Part shown: piece after piece, positions 23,301 through 36,100 of the stretch
Layout: each line of letters starts with the position of its first letter
Numbering within the stretch: the stretch's first letter is position 1
Assembly: GCF_000224145.3 (NCBI RefSeq)
Contig: NC_020177.2
Coordinates: forward strand, 1,502,050-1,566,049
Direction of reading: 5' to 3'
From: Ciona intestinalis
Lineage: Eukaryota; Chordata; Ascidiacea; Phlebobranchia; Cionidae
Length of the DNA: 64,000 nucleotides
Position numbers and translations under genes: made by a program
The notes under the pieces: model-generated
Told to the model about the DNA's origin: nothing
The model's input: the letters and a program-made list of their open reading frames with translations, nothing else
Databases searched by the model: none

Positions 23301-26300
23301 GGTATAATGAATGCTTCTTCTTCAAAACCAAAAAAAAAATTGTAAAACATATAGACTTTATTATGTTTTAATTTTCGATTGAACGTAGCTACATAATATG
23401 CTGACTTAGCACTTTTTTCTTTTTAGTTAGGTTTTAGCACTTTTTTTATATTAATATGTTCATTATGTCTCACTAGTACCTACTTTACCATTTTTTTTTT
23501 ATAAAAAAGTCAATTTTTCATGTTTAACATTAGGTATAAAAATATGCTGAGTCAGCATAATCTGGTATGTACCTACGTTCAATCGAAAAAATTAAAACAT
23601 AATAAAGTCTATGTTGTACAATTTTTGTTATATATTCTTGAAGAAGAAGCATTAATTTTACCAAATCCGAAATAAAATTTGAATTTTCCTGGCATATCTA
23701 TCCATATACAAATTTTCATTTTTCGTTGGTATGCCCCTTCAAGTAATGCCTTAATGGGCAATCTGCAGCCAAACAGACATAAAATTATTATAACATAGGT
23801 CAATGAATTATGGTCATATATAAAAAAGGTATAATCAGGCTTTATAAAATAGCAAATCTCTTGGCACACTAGGTGCTAAGGAGTTTGTTACACTAATCAC
23901 AATCTCAATTTAATAACTATGATATTTTTTGCTTATGAGTTATGGAATAAAAAAAATATATAAAAAAGGGAACAAAAATAAATTCTAATATTAAAACAAT
24001 ATCAGAAACACTCACATTAATAAAAGCAACTGGTGTTCCAACTTTTGCATCTTCCTTAACTTTTGCAGAAAATGTATCTTGCCCAAATTCTGGTGAATTG
24101 TCATTTTCATCTGTTAACTCTATGACAACAGTCGCTGAAGCTGAAAATTTTTCAGTGGTACGCATTTCTCTGGCAACGATCTGTTAAAAAGGGAACATAA
24201 ACACAAGAAAAAAAATGGGAAAAGCATCAATAATATAAATGCAACTGTTAAACTCAGCAATATTAGAAAAAGAGTTTATAAAAACTCACTTCAACTTGAA
24301 ACTCCTTTGTCGTTTCAAAATCAAGTAAAGTTGAATCTTTTACCCTAAGATTGATATTAGCTTCCCCATTTACCTCCGAAGGTACAACCTCAAAGGCATT
24401 GGATGTTGTTGAAAGAGAAAAAACTGCATTATCAGCCTGAACAATATTTTAACCTCAGACTGTTATCTAGATTTCTAGTAAGATTGGTAATAAATATTTC
24501 AAATAAATTTTACAGCCCGCAGAATTAAATGTGTTATCGAGCAGCGATGGTCAAAATAAAATTTTTATTATGCTTTTACACTTGCAAAGGATTCACTATG
24601 GCACAAAAATGTTTTAATGTTTACTTAAACAGAAATTTGAGATATTGAAATGCATTCATCATCATAGAATACAGTTAAACACATAAGAGGAATTACTGCA
24701 GTAATTACTAACTCAATTTAAAAAATATTAAAAAATTAAAAAACTTAGCAATTTGCTTTACCTGGTCAAGATCTTTAACAAACATATTGATCCCAGGAAT
24801 GGTGATAAAATTAGATGTGTTTTCTTCAATTGTTGCATTAAAGTTGTTTTCCTTTATTATGTTGTTGGTGCTAGAGTCAGTCACTCTTAAAGATATTAAT
24901 TATTTTAGGAAATTGGTGCTCATTATAATTTATATAAAAACAAAAAAACATATCGGCAGTTTTATTGGATTAAATATATACCTTTAAACAGCAATCATTC
25001 TGTTAGTAAATATAAAGTAATGACATTTTCCTAACTTATTAAATAGGCGACGGTTTATGTATGTGTATTATTCATTTATTAGAGAAGACACATTCAGCAG
25101 TTACATTAGTGGTCACTAATACTTAGATTGGCTAAACAAGCATAATCATTGATTCTCAGCCAATCTATATTTATCTTTTCCGTGTTTGTGATGTAACAAT
25201 GGAAGCGAGAATTTCTCCCGAAAATTACTTTACGAAGAAGGCAATTCTCAGTAAAATGTTGAATTTGTTATTGTTTTTATACCTTTAACAGAAAAGTAAT
25301 CCATATAAACAGTATAAATAGTATGGAAATTGTAGCAGTGAGTCTGGGTAAGCGTTTACCGAACTTCTGCGACCCGAATTGCGTGTTTCTAAAAGGGCCC
25401 AGACTCTGTTAAAATCTATAAAAACGATCCAAAACAATTTATTTGACCTGGATTTGCAGAAACCAATCTTATGTTGTGTTACCAACTCAATTTCGCTGTT
25501 TAAGTTTTTGGCAATAATCGATAATCAACTTTGATTATACGTTCTGCATACTGTTCAAATGCGACAAGGAAACTTGATCTCTGATCAATGTGAACTATAC
25601 TTTCTACATACCACTCTTAGTAGGCTATTTCATAAAAACTGTTACTTTAATTTTTAGTTATTTATACTTTTGTTACTATGAATACTAAACAACATAAATA
25701 AAACTGTTTTAAAACTTTAAATCTTACCGGTAGAAAATTGGTTTATTGTCATTAATATCTTCCACAGTGACACTAATAGTTGTTGTAGCATTAAGTGGAA
25801 AACCAATTCCCATATCTGGAAATGTATTATCTGCTGGAACTTTTTCTTTGGCCTGCAACAAAATTAACAATGTATTTAAAACCAATACTTAAAAAGTCAT
25901 TATAACTTTCCTTTTATCCTTTATTTTTTTTAACTATTGTGTTCAATTGTTTATGGAATTTTAAAATCATAATGTAGAATAATTTGTATAACATAATTTG
26001 TGTTTCTGCCACGTTATTGCATGAATGTAACTTACTTTACCCTTGCATGGCCGGAAAACAACAGTAGTTATAACACGGTGTTTATACACCTCATGCCAGC
26101 TTACAAGTTACCATGTATGTTACTTTGTGGGTGATTATTTTTTGGGGGAATTAATCATTTTTTTTATATATGGCTGATAATTTGCCCAACCGATTATTGA
26201 CCACTGGGTTGGAGCAATTGTCAGTAAATGTCTTGCCCAAGGACATATAGGCCTACAATGGTAGCAGCAAAGAGCCTTGAATCCATTACCTCTGGGTTAG

Positions 26301-28797
26301 AGACAGGCGCGCCAACCAACTGTGCTCAGCGCCAGCCTATTAGTCATTTCTTATAAGTGAATCTGCTTACCATAACTGAAAATTGAAAAACCCCATTGTT
26401 TTGATTGCTATCAGCATCAATATCACCAGTGACTGCTATTTGGCCAGTTGTTGAATCTATGGTAAGAATGTTTTTTGCTTCTTGTTCAACCAAGGAATAC
26501 TCAATTTCCCAATTAAGACTGTAATCCTGATCTCGTGCTTCTACTTGCACAAGATCCTCCTTAAAAAAAATTCAATCTGTTGTTAGAATTCATGCTGACT
26601 GTAAACATCAAAAACTTTCAAAAGAGAAATATTGTTTCTACAGATGTGTCTCCACGTATAATAGAGATACAAATTATATATTATTGCTTTGTGCATGTGA
26701 ACAAAGTATAAAAGATTAAAGTAATTGCTGAATTCTATATAAGATCTCTATATCATTTGTTGGCTATTTTTTACAAACCTGACGGTTTTCCTCTATAGTC
26801 ACATAGTAAGGAGCACTGGTAAAAATTGGTGGTCTATCAGGTCCATCCAATACAGTAACAAGTACAGGTGCAGAAGCCTTTCGTGTTTCCGATCCACCAC
26901 ATGCTGCAGATCCCCCATCCTATAAACCAACAGCTTTTGTGTTGAGTTTGAAATAAAACTGTTCTTTAAACTGTAATCATTACTGTAAAGATGCAGTTGT
27001 GAAGTATAAAACAACTGCATATGGGTCAGGATCGGTTGGTAAACCATTTTTATTTTAAACAACCTTTGTTGAAGAACATCTTTACAACTTTTAAGAACAG
27101 CATACAATTTTTGAATCTCACCACCCACAACCAACGGCAATATACAGTACCAATAAAATGTATTAATTTTAATTACCTCAGCTGTAATTGTTGCACTTAT
27201 AACCGGAGAGCTTTCATAATCTATTTTTGCATTTTCATTTACCAATACCATGTAATCAGGATAGCCAGTAAAGTTCAGCTGGTTTGTTGCCTCCTAGGAT
27301 TTAAAAATAGTTGGATTACTTTAACTGTGGATTATGTACAGTGTTATGCATACAGCTGATTTAAAATAGTATAAGAATCAATTAATTAAGCCATACCTCG
27401 AAGGTATAAGTACGAACACTTCCAGCATATCCATCATCTATATCAGTTGCTTCGGCAACAAGCACAGTTTTATTTGTCCATGGATACTGTAACATGGAGT
27501 ACGTAAAGAAACACCAAAAAAGGCTTGTGCACCAATTGTAATAGTAAAGTTTTTATTAAAGTAAAACAGTAAAGTTTTGTTAAGTGTAATAGTAAAGTTT
27601 TAACACCACACCAATAAGCATATAGTAGAGGTAGTGGAAGACTTTAGCACATAATACCTAAAATAGAAAGACTTCAGTACATAATACCTAAATATCTTGA
27701 TTGAGTGGTAACAATCAACAATGGTCTGGTGGACTCATGAGGATACAGTTTTATTATACTTTGAATGTTCTTTGTTTACTATCAAATGGGGCAAGAAAAC
27801 AGAATAAAATGATGTTCTATCTCCCCCACCCTAGTATAATTAAGCTTTTTACATTCAAAATGAAACAAAATTAATATGTAAGAAATCTTATTTTCTTTGT
27901 AAGGATAAATTTTTAATTATAAATATATTAAATTGTAAGAAGGTTGTTCACTTACTTCTAAAACACTCTTACTATAAGGAAGGCCTAGAAAAAATGGATC
28001 ATTGTCGTTTGCATCACTTATGTCGATCGTTGAAGTCTGAAAATTTGTTTAATAAATATGAAAGGTATAGTGGCCTTGATGACAAAACTCACCTCAATAT
28101 CAGATTCTGTTCCAGCAGTTGCTTTGACATTAATTGTAAATGAAGGTGTTGTCTAAAATAAAAAGCAGAATTAAATGTTTAATTGTAGACATTAGGATAG
28201 AAAAATGTACAAACCTCTCTATCAATTTGTTCTAATAATGTAAGCTCCCCAGTATTTTCATTTAAATCAACATAAACTAGGAATTCAGCTCCAGTTATCT
28301 CGTATTTTATATTGCTTGATCCAGTGGCAACTAGTGTATAAAATGGAGTGTTTGTGACCTCCATGTCTTCACAGAATTTAGCCGAATTCAAATCTCCAGT
28401 GTTTGTGGTTGAGTTATGTGGCTGCCAAGTAATACCTGTTGGAAAATGCGAAAACAAACATATAATATGACATTTATTATGATATTGTGGCAAAATATAT
28501 TAAATTTGTGTTTTTTTATTTCCCAATCTAAATAAGTTTTTTTTGTGTTGATTAGCTATAACTGTTTACCACAACTTTTCCACATAGGGTATTATCAAAT
28601 AAAAATTTTAGCATGAAGTGACATTTATTTAGAAGACTAAATTAAATAATATAATCAAAATAAAGGCCTCTAAAAAACTAAGAAACTTTCAGTCACATAA
28701 CATGTAGAAGAGAATCATGAAATGAAAACAAACATAATTCTTTTAACTTACCATATGCAACCACAAAAAACATTGGCAACATAAGAATATGCTTCAT
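20334..28797 (-). CDS. Cadherin-repeat protein (3' end not found)
   Basis: Nineteen exons, read from the right: 28797-28752, 28435-28215, 28152-28093, 28036-27956, 27486-27397, 27293-27177, 26919-26779, 26559-26371, 25852-25728, 24885-24762, 24436-24290, 24180-24016, 22444-22383, 22299-22135, 21935-21872, 21529-21412, 21294-21134, 21016-20927 and 20465-20334. All phases agree, giving 766 aa. The start Met opens a signal peptide (MKHILMLPMFFVVAYG). Cadherin signatures follow in order: DANDNDPFF, DGPDRPPIF, DINDNKPIF, DENDNSPEF with IVARE, LDRE and DVNDEIP, then VAEDQGSP and DVNDHKPFF. These are the calcium-binding linkers of about 6.5 extracellular repeats, so the protein should be an adhesion or signalling receptor. 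The chain stops inside repeat 7 at a donor. No membrane helix or cytoplasmic tail is seen. Three acceptors read AAG. It most resembles protocadherin or Fat-type proteins, but the subfamily is not resolved. Confidence 0.88.
23040..23745. repeat. Palindromic MITE, about 700 bp
   Basis: The left arm (AAAGGGCATACCAACGAAAA from 23042) and right arm (TTTTTCGTTGGTATGCCCCT ending near 23740) are inverted repeats. The inner arms also pair (ACATAGACTTTA and its surroundings against TAAAGTCTATG; GAACGTAGCTACATAATATG against TATGTACCTACGTTC). The whole element could fold into one long hairpin. It has no coding capacity and lies in the cadherin intron between exons 12 and 13. Confidence 0.7.
24886..25727. 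other. Cadherin intron 9
   Basis: AT-rich intronic sequence. I recognise no repeat family or RNA gene. ORFs at 25285-25485 and 24787-24987 overlap intron or exon sequence in other frames and are not supported. Confidence 0.4.
26025..26345 (-). repeat. SINE-like copy in a cadherin intron
   Basis: A reverse-orientation copy: read on the minus strand it has a tRNA-like head, TTGGGCAAGACATTTACTG, AATTGCTCCAACCCAGTGGT, ACATACATGGTAACTTGTA and GTGTTATAACTACTGTTG. Its head lies about 25 bases from the donor of cadherin exon 8. Confidence 0.7.
27618..27838. repeat. Short MITE, diverged copy
   Basis: Left end TAGTAGAGGTAGTGGAAGAC, right end TATCTCCCCCACCCTAGTAT. The interior shares the ATACTTTGAATGTTCTTTG block of the family. 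It lies in a cadherin intron. Confidence 0.6.
28752..28797 (-). other. Signal-peptide exon of the cadherin gene
   Basis: The exon encodes MKHILMLPMFFVVAYG: a basic residue near the start, then a hydrophobic core. It ends in phase 1 before GTAAGT. An acceptor-like TTTTACTAG lies 21 bases upstream of the ATG (28819-28821 on the plus numbering), which could be a spliced-leader or 5'UTR acceptor. Confidence 0.7.
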
Positions 28798-30122
28798 TTT
28801 GTATCAGAACATTTGTTTCTAGTAAAATATAAGCACTGCAATTCTCTCAGCATCAGAAGTTCTAAACTTTCTGTCTAACGAACTGATGGTATACTAAAAC
28901 CTCGAAAAGACAGCACATACAAAAAGAAATATCTGTGAGTAACTCACTCAAAAGTACTTGAAATTTTTGAACAAAGCTGAATGGGATGACAGAAATACTC
29001 AACCGCTTTGAGGTAGCTTCGATAAATTATCATCGATTACAATTAAGGTTTAAAAAACAGAACATTTTGAAACGATAAAAAAACTTTAAACTTTGTTCAA
29101 TATAGTAAACATTTACATCATCATCCAGACTGAAAGAACTGCCACTAATATCCAGCACCAGTGAGTTCTAATTGCAACCATCTCACACCCGGTTAGTCAA
29201 ACAAGCAACGATATTAAAATATCATTAATATTTGATAGGAGTGTTTGCAAAGTAAACTTTCTCTGTTAGCTTAGGCATTAGAAAAAAACAGTAGTGAACA
29301 AAGTATATAGAGATTGGCAAGGTAATTTGTGTTTCAATTATACCAAGCAACATTATAATTATGAATAAGATGCTAAACTTTTTCAGATTTAAAAAAAGCT
29401 GTTGGGTAAAAAACTGACAATGATAACACTCAAAGTAATGTGAATCCTAATATAACGCATCAAATTTCCTGTCATAATTAAATATAAAGGAATGAAACTT
29501 CAAGACTTATGTCAGTGTTTTGTTTGTACTTTACAATTTCTAAATACAAAAAAAAAAACAAGAATCAGAACAAGGAAAATAAAATGGCAGGATTTACAAA
29601 AACAAACAAAAGCTAAATGACAGGCCATAGTAGTTGCAGCGGGTGAAGAATAGACCCCCATGTATGGGTAGTGCAAAACTCAAAACCCCCATGGCAGCGG
29701 GTCTTAAATAAAAAATTTATATATTTTTAACAGAAAGGTTAAAGAACTTTAACAAGACGGCAGATAGTTAGGCATGTTTTTCTTTGTTGATTTAAAATAA
29801 AATTTAAAATCAACTATCTTTACTAAACTGTACAAGCAGCATGATGGTTTTCTTTAAAAAAATAACTGTTTACTAACGTTCTTTATGGAGAAATGATGAT
29901 TTATAAACTAAAAATAAGACGGGCTCGTACCACAAGATGGACTTCTTTGGCATTAGGAGTGGTAAACTCCAGAGTTAACAAATTTCAAATGTCAGAAAAC
30001 AAAACAAATTTTGTTATTTTGAAGACTGCCCTAACTGGTTCCATAAATACACCTGTATTATAGATGTGCCACTGGTATTTACATCAGGTAAAAGGCACTT
30101 AGATGTTGAACAGCTTAGTGTC
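28798..30122. other. Spacer between the Pax 3' end and the cadherin 5' end
   Basis: It should hold the Pax 3'UTR and the cadherin promoter, both on the minus strand. I see no further gene, tRNA or repeat family that I can name. A poly(A) run near 29548-29557 and AT-rich stretches are the only marked features. Confidence 0.5.
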
Positions 30123-33100
30123 TTAGCTCTTTTTTTCACCACTTGAAGGAGAGGAAGCACTCTCATGTGATGATTGAGCTAATAATAAAACAAATAACCT
30201 GATTATTGGAAATTAAAAATTATAGAAACAAAAATATTTCAAATCATTTTCAAAGTCATAAAACCTACATAAAACAGTGGCAGCCGCTTAACATTAAACA
30301 TATGTGGTGAAACAGTCATATAATAACATTTAGACCAGCACAGCTCTATGTTTTGGCGGTGTGGTTCAATTTTTGAAAATTAATTATAAGAGACACCGCC
30401 AAATTTTACAAATTATATCTCAGACTGTTGTAAACATATAATTAAATAATTAATTCAACTTAATTCTCAAAAGAGAAACAATGTAGTTGAAAAAAAATTA
30501 TTCTACATGTTACAACACTGTGATTCTTGACTTTAAAGCTAGAGGTCTGTGAATCCAAACTTCTCCAGCATCCATAATGAAATCGCAAAGAGCTGTTGGG
30601 AAGAACTCACAAAACAACAGAACCTACCTCTTGTAACTTGCACATTGGTAGCCATCTTCCATGCTTCATTGTATATTGTTGTGAACGGTTGTGTAAGAGT
30701 GTTGGGTATACCACTAGATGGGGTGGTGGCTATAGTTACACTGGCAGGTGGCAGAACAAGTGATGGAAGTGCTGTAGCTGGTGGTGGTTGAAGTGCAGCA
30801 ACTGTAGTGGAAAATATCAAGTTATAATTACAGAACTAAAAGATAGAAAATATCTGTTATGACATCATGTTAAGCTCAATACCCTGACAAGGACAACAAT
30901 GCAACATCGATGGGGAAAATAAATTTAAATAGATAGTGGATTACATTTACCAGTATTTGCAACAGAAAAGGTAACAGCTTGTTGGGGTTGTGTGCGGAGT
31001 TGGTTAAGAAGAGAACTGACAGGTTGAAGCTCAGTTAATGTTCCCGATGCAAGTTGGAGTTGTGTACCAGACCTGTGAATATGGTGGTTTGGTAATTTAA
31101 AAATACCCATTTAAAAAAAGTTACAGAACAGAAAAGTAAAAAGTTTTACAGCTTCAGTAAATAAAATTATTTTATTTTGTAAAACTTAAAATACTAATTA
31201 CCGAGTTACATACATATCAACCAAACATAAAATTAATCTACAAAACATCTTGTGGTAAACTTATTTTTCTTACATGTGCACTAAAATTGAACCTTAGAGC
31301 TTGATAGGACGTTGAAGTATAGGTACAAAATAAATTGGCCAAAAGACTTTAATATTACCTTCCAAGATTTGAATTGCCACCATTGTTATTATTGTTGTTG
31401 TTACTGCCGCTAGTTGCTGGAAGCATTTGCACCGCTATTTGCTGTTGTAGTTGACTGTTGTTATTGTTGCTGTTCTGGTTGTTGGTTATTTGTTGATGTT
31501 GTAGTTGGCCAGCAGCTGACAGAATCTAAATATAAATAAATTTATAAAAAAGTATTTGCAATTGCAGTTTTGTTAAATCTGCCATTATTATTTGAACAAT
31601 CATATAAATAATAATATACTTTGCCAAGCACAATAATTTACACACAACACTTATGAAATACAGATTACTTTTATTGTAGTAAATAGAAATCTATTGATTA
31701 GTGTTTTTGTACCTGGACAATTCCTTGTTGTTGCTGTTGATGTTGTTGTTGTTGTTGCAAGTTAGAAGTAAGTTGTTGTAATTGAGCTGCAGTAAGAACT
31801 TGAGGGTTGGAAGATACAAGATGTTGGTTGTTGTTGTTCGAGTTGGTGTTTGTGTCTGTTGTACAAGTACATTTATATTCTTTAAACTATATTTATCAAA
31901 TACAATAGTTGTTCATTGATTATCTGAACTACTTCCTCATAAAAAAAAAAACTATTATCAGTTATTACATTAAATACAGAGTATTTGGAATGGTGGCTGT
32001 TTGTTGTGCTAACAATTAAAGAATAAACACGGACATTTTGACAAAATAACTAAAAAATCTGGAAAAAGTTTAACCTAAAAAGAATAAAAGAAAGATTTAG
32101 ATTTCAGTAAGGAAAAAATTTCCCCAGAAGACCAAAGAACACTCACCAGATGAAGCTGCAATAGTTTGTGAGGGTTGCATTGCACCTAGTGCAGCAGCTG
32201 CCGATAATAACTGGGCAGTTCCAGGTTGTTGTGTTGCCATGAGTAGCTGGTTTATGTTGGACGACTCCTCACTTGGTTCTTGCTTGACAAGGATTGCTGT
32301 TAATAATAATAAATCAAACTTTTGGTTTTGCTTCAATTCTAAGATGACAATTTAAAGACATAACATCAAGGTGAAAAATGTTGCTTGAATTGACAGGATT
32401 CCATTACAAATTGACTATAACCACACTTGGAAGTTAAAACTATAACCTTACATTCAAACTACAATAATTTATCAATAAACTATAATCAAATAAAATAGTA
32501 CTTACCACTCTGTAGCATTTTAAGTAACTGTTGTTGTTCTTGTGTCATATTTACTTCATTTGTGTGAGATATTTGCTCAAGTGAAACTTTCTGTAAAAAG
32601 AACTAAACTGTTTAAAAATAAGAAAAAAATCTGCAATAAAAATATTGTGGCAACCAACCCAATTCAAATGTTAATTAGATGCAAACAATCACCCATATAG
32701 TTAAAGCAGACCGGAAGTGTATAATTTCACAAAACATTATATGGTACCAACTACAACTGTGTTAGAACTTTGAGTTGTCCCACCGCACAAAGATAAATTA
32801 CATTTATTAATACAGTAATTTTGAGCGAGGTTTTGAAGCAGCCTTTAGTTAGTAACAGCCATTAGCGGATAACAAATTTAACATCGTTCTTAGTTTGTGT
32901 GGTTAGTTTAACTGCTACTTAAAAAATGCACAATTCACATGCTTCATACTAAGAAAGGACCAAGCAAATGACCTCTGAAGCTTTTTCATTAGATACAGTT
33001 TCCACAACGACAGATTCTTCAGATGTTCTTGTAACACAATCACTCTCTGAGATTACCACCTCACTGTCTGGCTTCTGTGATTGGTTAGAGAAAGGTTAAA

Positions 33101-36100
33101 GGTCATGCATAGGTTGCTGCAAGATAGTCTTACAGGCTTAAGAAAGAATTAGGAAAACCTGAGACAAACTGTTAAATCTGTCTGATTGTTTCTATATTTC
33201 AAGTGTAACAACATGCAATATTAGCAAAAGTTTTCTGCCATGCAATAGGAAGAACATGCCAAAGACTCAAACCTCGTTCTGTTGCTCAACTGGTTGGTAT
33301 GAAACATGGTTCGGAGCAGGTTGAATTACAACACCTTGTGCTGCCAACTGTTGTATTTGCTGTTGGGTGAGCGTTACTAACCCTTGCTGGTCTGTTGAAT
33401 GATACAACTTGTTATTAGAGTCTGTTGTCATTTTTATAAGATATTTCATTTTATATAAACTACACAATTTCCTCGCTTATTTTCCATGGTAGAAAAAATG
33501 GTTAAAAAAAATCTGGCAGAGAGTGGATCACAAGAATGCTATTATGATACCAACAATAAACATGTCAATCGCAACTATGTTGAAAACAATAGACCTATTA
33601 TTGAATTGCTAATGTGTTTGGGCATGCACAATTCAAAATTTTGAATCCGTAAGATAAGGATTCAAATCTTATTAGAGGATTCAGTACTCTGTCTAATGAC
33701 GTCATTTCTTGTATATTAATATTTTTGCAAAAAATATTCTTGTATTTTGACTTGGGACCAATGTGTTATATATTAAAAAAATTGTGATAAACAAAATTAA
33801 TTCAGAACATTTGTAACTTACTTGCACCTATAGTTATGGAGGAAGATTTGGAAGTTTTGTTGCTGGGTGATGTTAAGGTGGGTGTCGAACGAACTGATGA
33901 TGTCATCACTGATGATGTCATAACATCAACACCACTCAGTTGGTTTAGATTTATGGAATTTGTTGAGGACTGAAAGTTGTTTTAAAGTAATTAGTTTAAT
34001 AATATTATTCAATTATGAAAAACCAAGAAGTTTTTTTTCCCACACTCTGGCTTCACCTTCATACACTTCTATGAAAACTTAAAAGCTCCGATTAAAACTC
34101 TGTTTGTCTTTGCAGTTTGAAATGTCCTGCAAGCAGCCTCAAGATACCACTTTAGTATACTCAGATAATCACACAAATTTTCCACTACTGTGATATGACG
34201 GTGGTTTTGATAATAAGATACAAACAGTAGCAAAAAATAAAGGCAATCATTTATATGCTAAATCAACCTGCACTGGTTGGTCAAGGTTTGCAACAATTAA
34301 GTTTTGAGCTGCAGCAGTTGAAATCACCTGACCATTGGCTGTCACATAAAGCCCACCTTGTTGAACATTGGATGGCGATATAACACGTGTCTAATGTATG
34401 AGAATACTTATGTTACATATATGACATGCATAACATAACACCTATGGGATTGAGATTGAGGCAGTAAATTGGAAAGTAAAAGCGGCTTTTTTAAATTAGA
34501 ATCCACAACAATCTTTTAAAAGACAAGTGGAATAAATACACTTTTGAAGATGATCCTCTCAGTAATTTGTAATCGACAAAAGCAAAATTATGAAATTGGT
34601 ACTAGGCAATAAAAGTCAGAATGACTTCACAATACCTGGCTACCATGGGGGGCCAGCATACTGGTTTGTGTGACAATTTGTCCTTGAGCGTTGACTAATA
34701 TCTGCTGATTAGAAGGTTGTATGTTGGTTGCTTTGTTTGGCTGGACTGATATAAGACGGGAATTACTCTGCTGCAAAAAAATGAAAAGAATGAAACTCGC
34801 TTCAGACTTGCATTTTTCCGTAACGCTTAACTCAGTGTTAAAACAAATGTGTAATATTGTGCACCATCTGCAACAGTTACACACACAACATGCTTGTATA
34901 GGTTGTATTCATTTGGCATTTTAAGATAGATAAAATATCTTTAGTGATGGACAAACAGATAACAAGCATATAAGAAGCTTACCAAACTTTGTGTAAGGAG
35001 ATGAAAGTGTAAGGCAGACAAAAACTTAGTTTACACAAAATTCGTTTTAAAAATTCTAAACAAAGGAAACATAACAACAAATACAAGAAGTGTGTGTGTG
35101 TGCAGTTATTTTAGTTTTGATTTCGCAATAAGTTTACCCGTTGCATAATTACGGTTGTTACGCTGTGATTCTGATCTTCAGATTATAAAACCATATCAAG
35201 CTACAATGCTGACTTTATTTATTTCCTTATTGATGTTAACTTTTTCATTTTTATATCTAAAATATTCTTAATCATTATTTAAATAAATTTTGCTTAAATT
35301 TATTTGACCACAATTTCACATCTTGCTACATTAAGACTCGCAAAACTGGAGTCTTGTGCGCACTGTTTAATCGTAAACCGGGTGTTCATTTGATCTGACA
35401 CCACGTGCTCAGGAGACTTAAATTAGCTGCACTTTTTAACAAAAAACCGAACATGTTGCCCTGTGCATTTCCACCCACCTCCTGACTTTTCTCTTCCACC
35501 TGTTGCACGGTAACAAGGTCACCACCCACAGTTTTGAGCAACTCATATTGCTGACCCAAGGGTAAGCTGGCGAGTACAGCTGGTAGAGAAGGTGATGGTT
35601 TGGGGGGTTCAACAATGTTCGAATTGGATGATGAAGTTGGGGTTGCACCAATCACAGCAGCAGCTTGTGTGAAAGCTAAGAATTTGACAATTTTATGGTT
35701 TATTACACTGAAAAAAACACCGAAAACCACTTGGGACTGCACTATGCTTATGATATTTAACTTTAAAACATAATTGAACTTATTTTAGATAATCAAGTTA
35801 TCGACAATACGAAAGTCAAATATTTTTTAATTGTGGTTTTTTTGTATGGGCCCTAGACAACTTTTTTGCATGAATGTTGTATTTCTTCAGATTTTGTAAA
35901 GAAGCCAAACAGCATTAACAACATAATATACAGTAGAGTTGGGTAATACAACCCTTAAGTACATGTTGTAAAATAATATATATTTCCAACATAGGCGTAA
36001 AGTTTTACTAAACAATAGGGTTGCAAAAAAAACAAAAAAATAACAAAAAAAAACGGTTTGCAACCCTTTAAATATGTGCTTTGTATGCGCTCATACAAAC

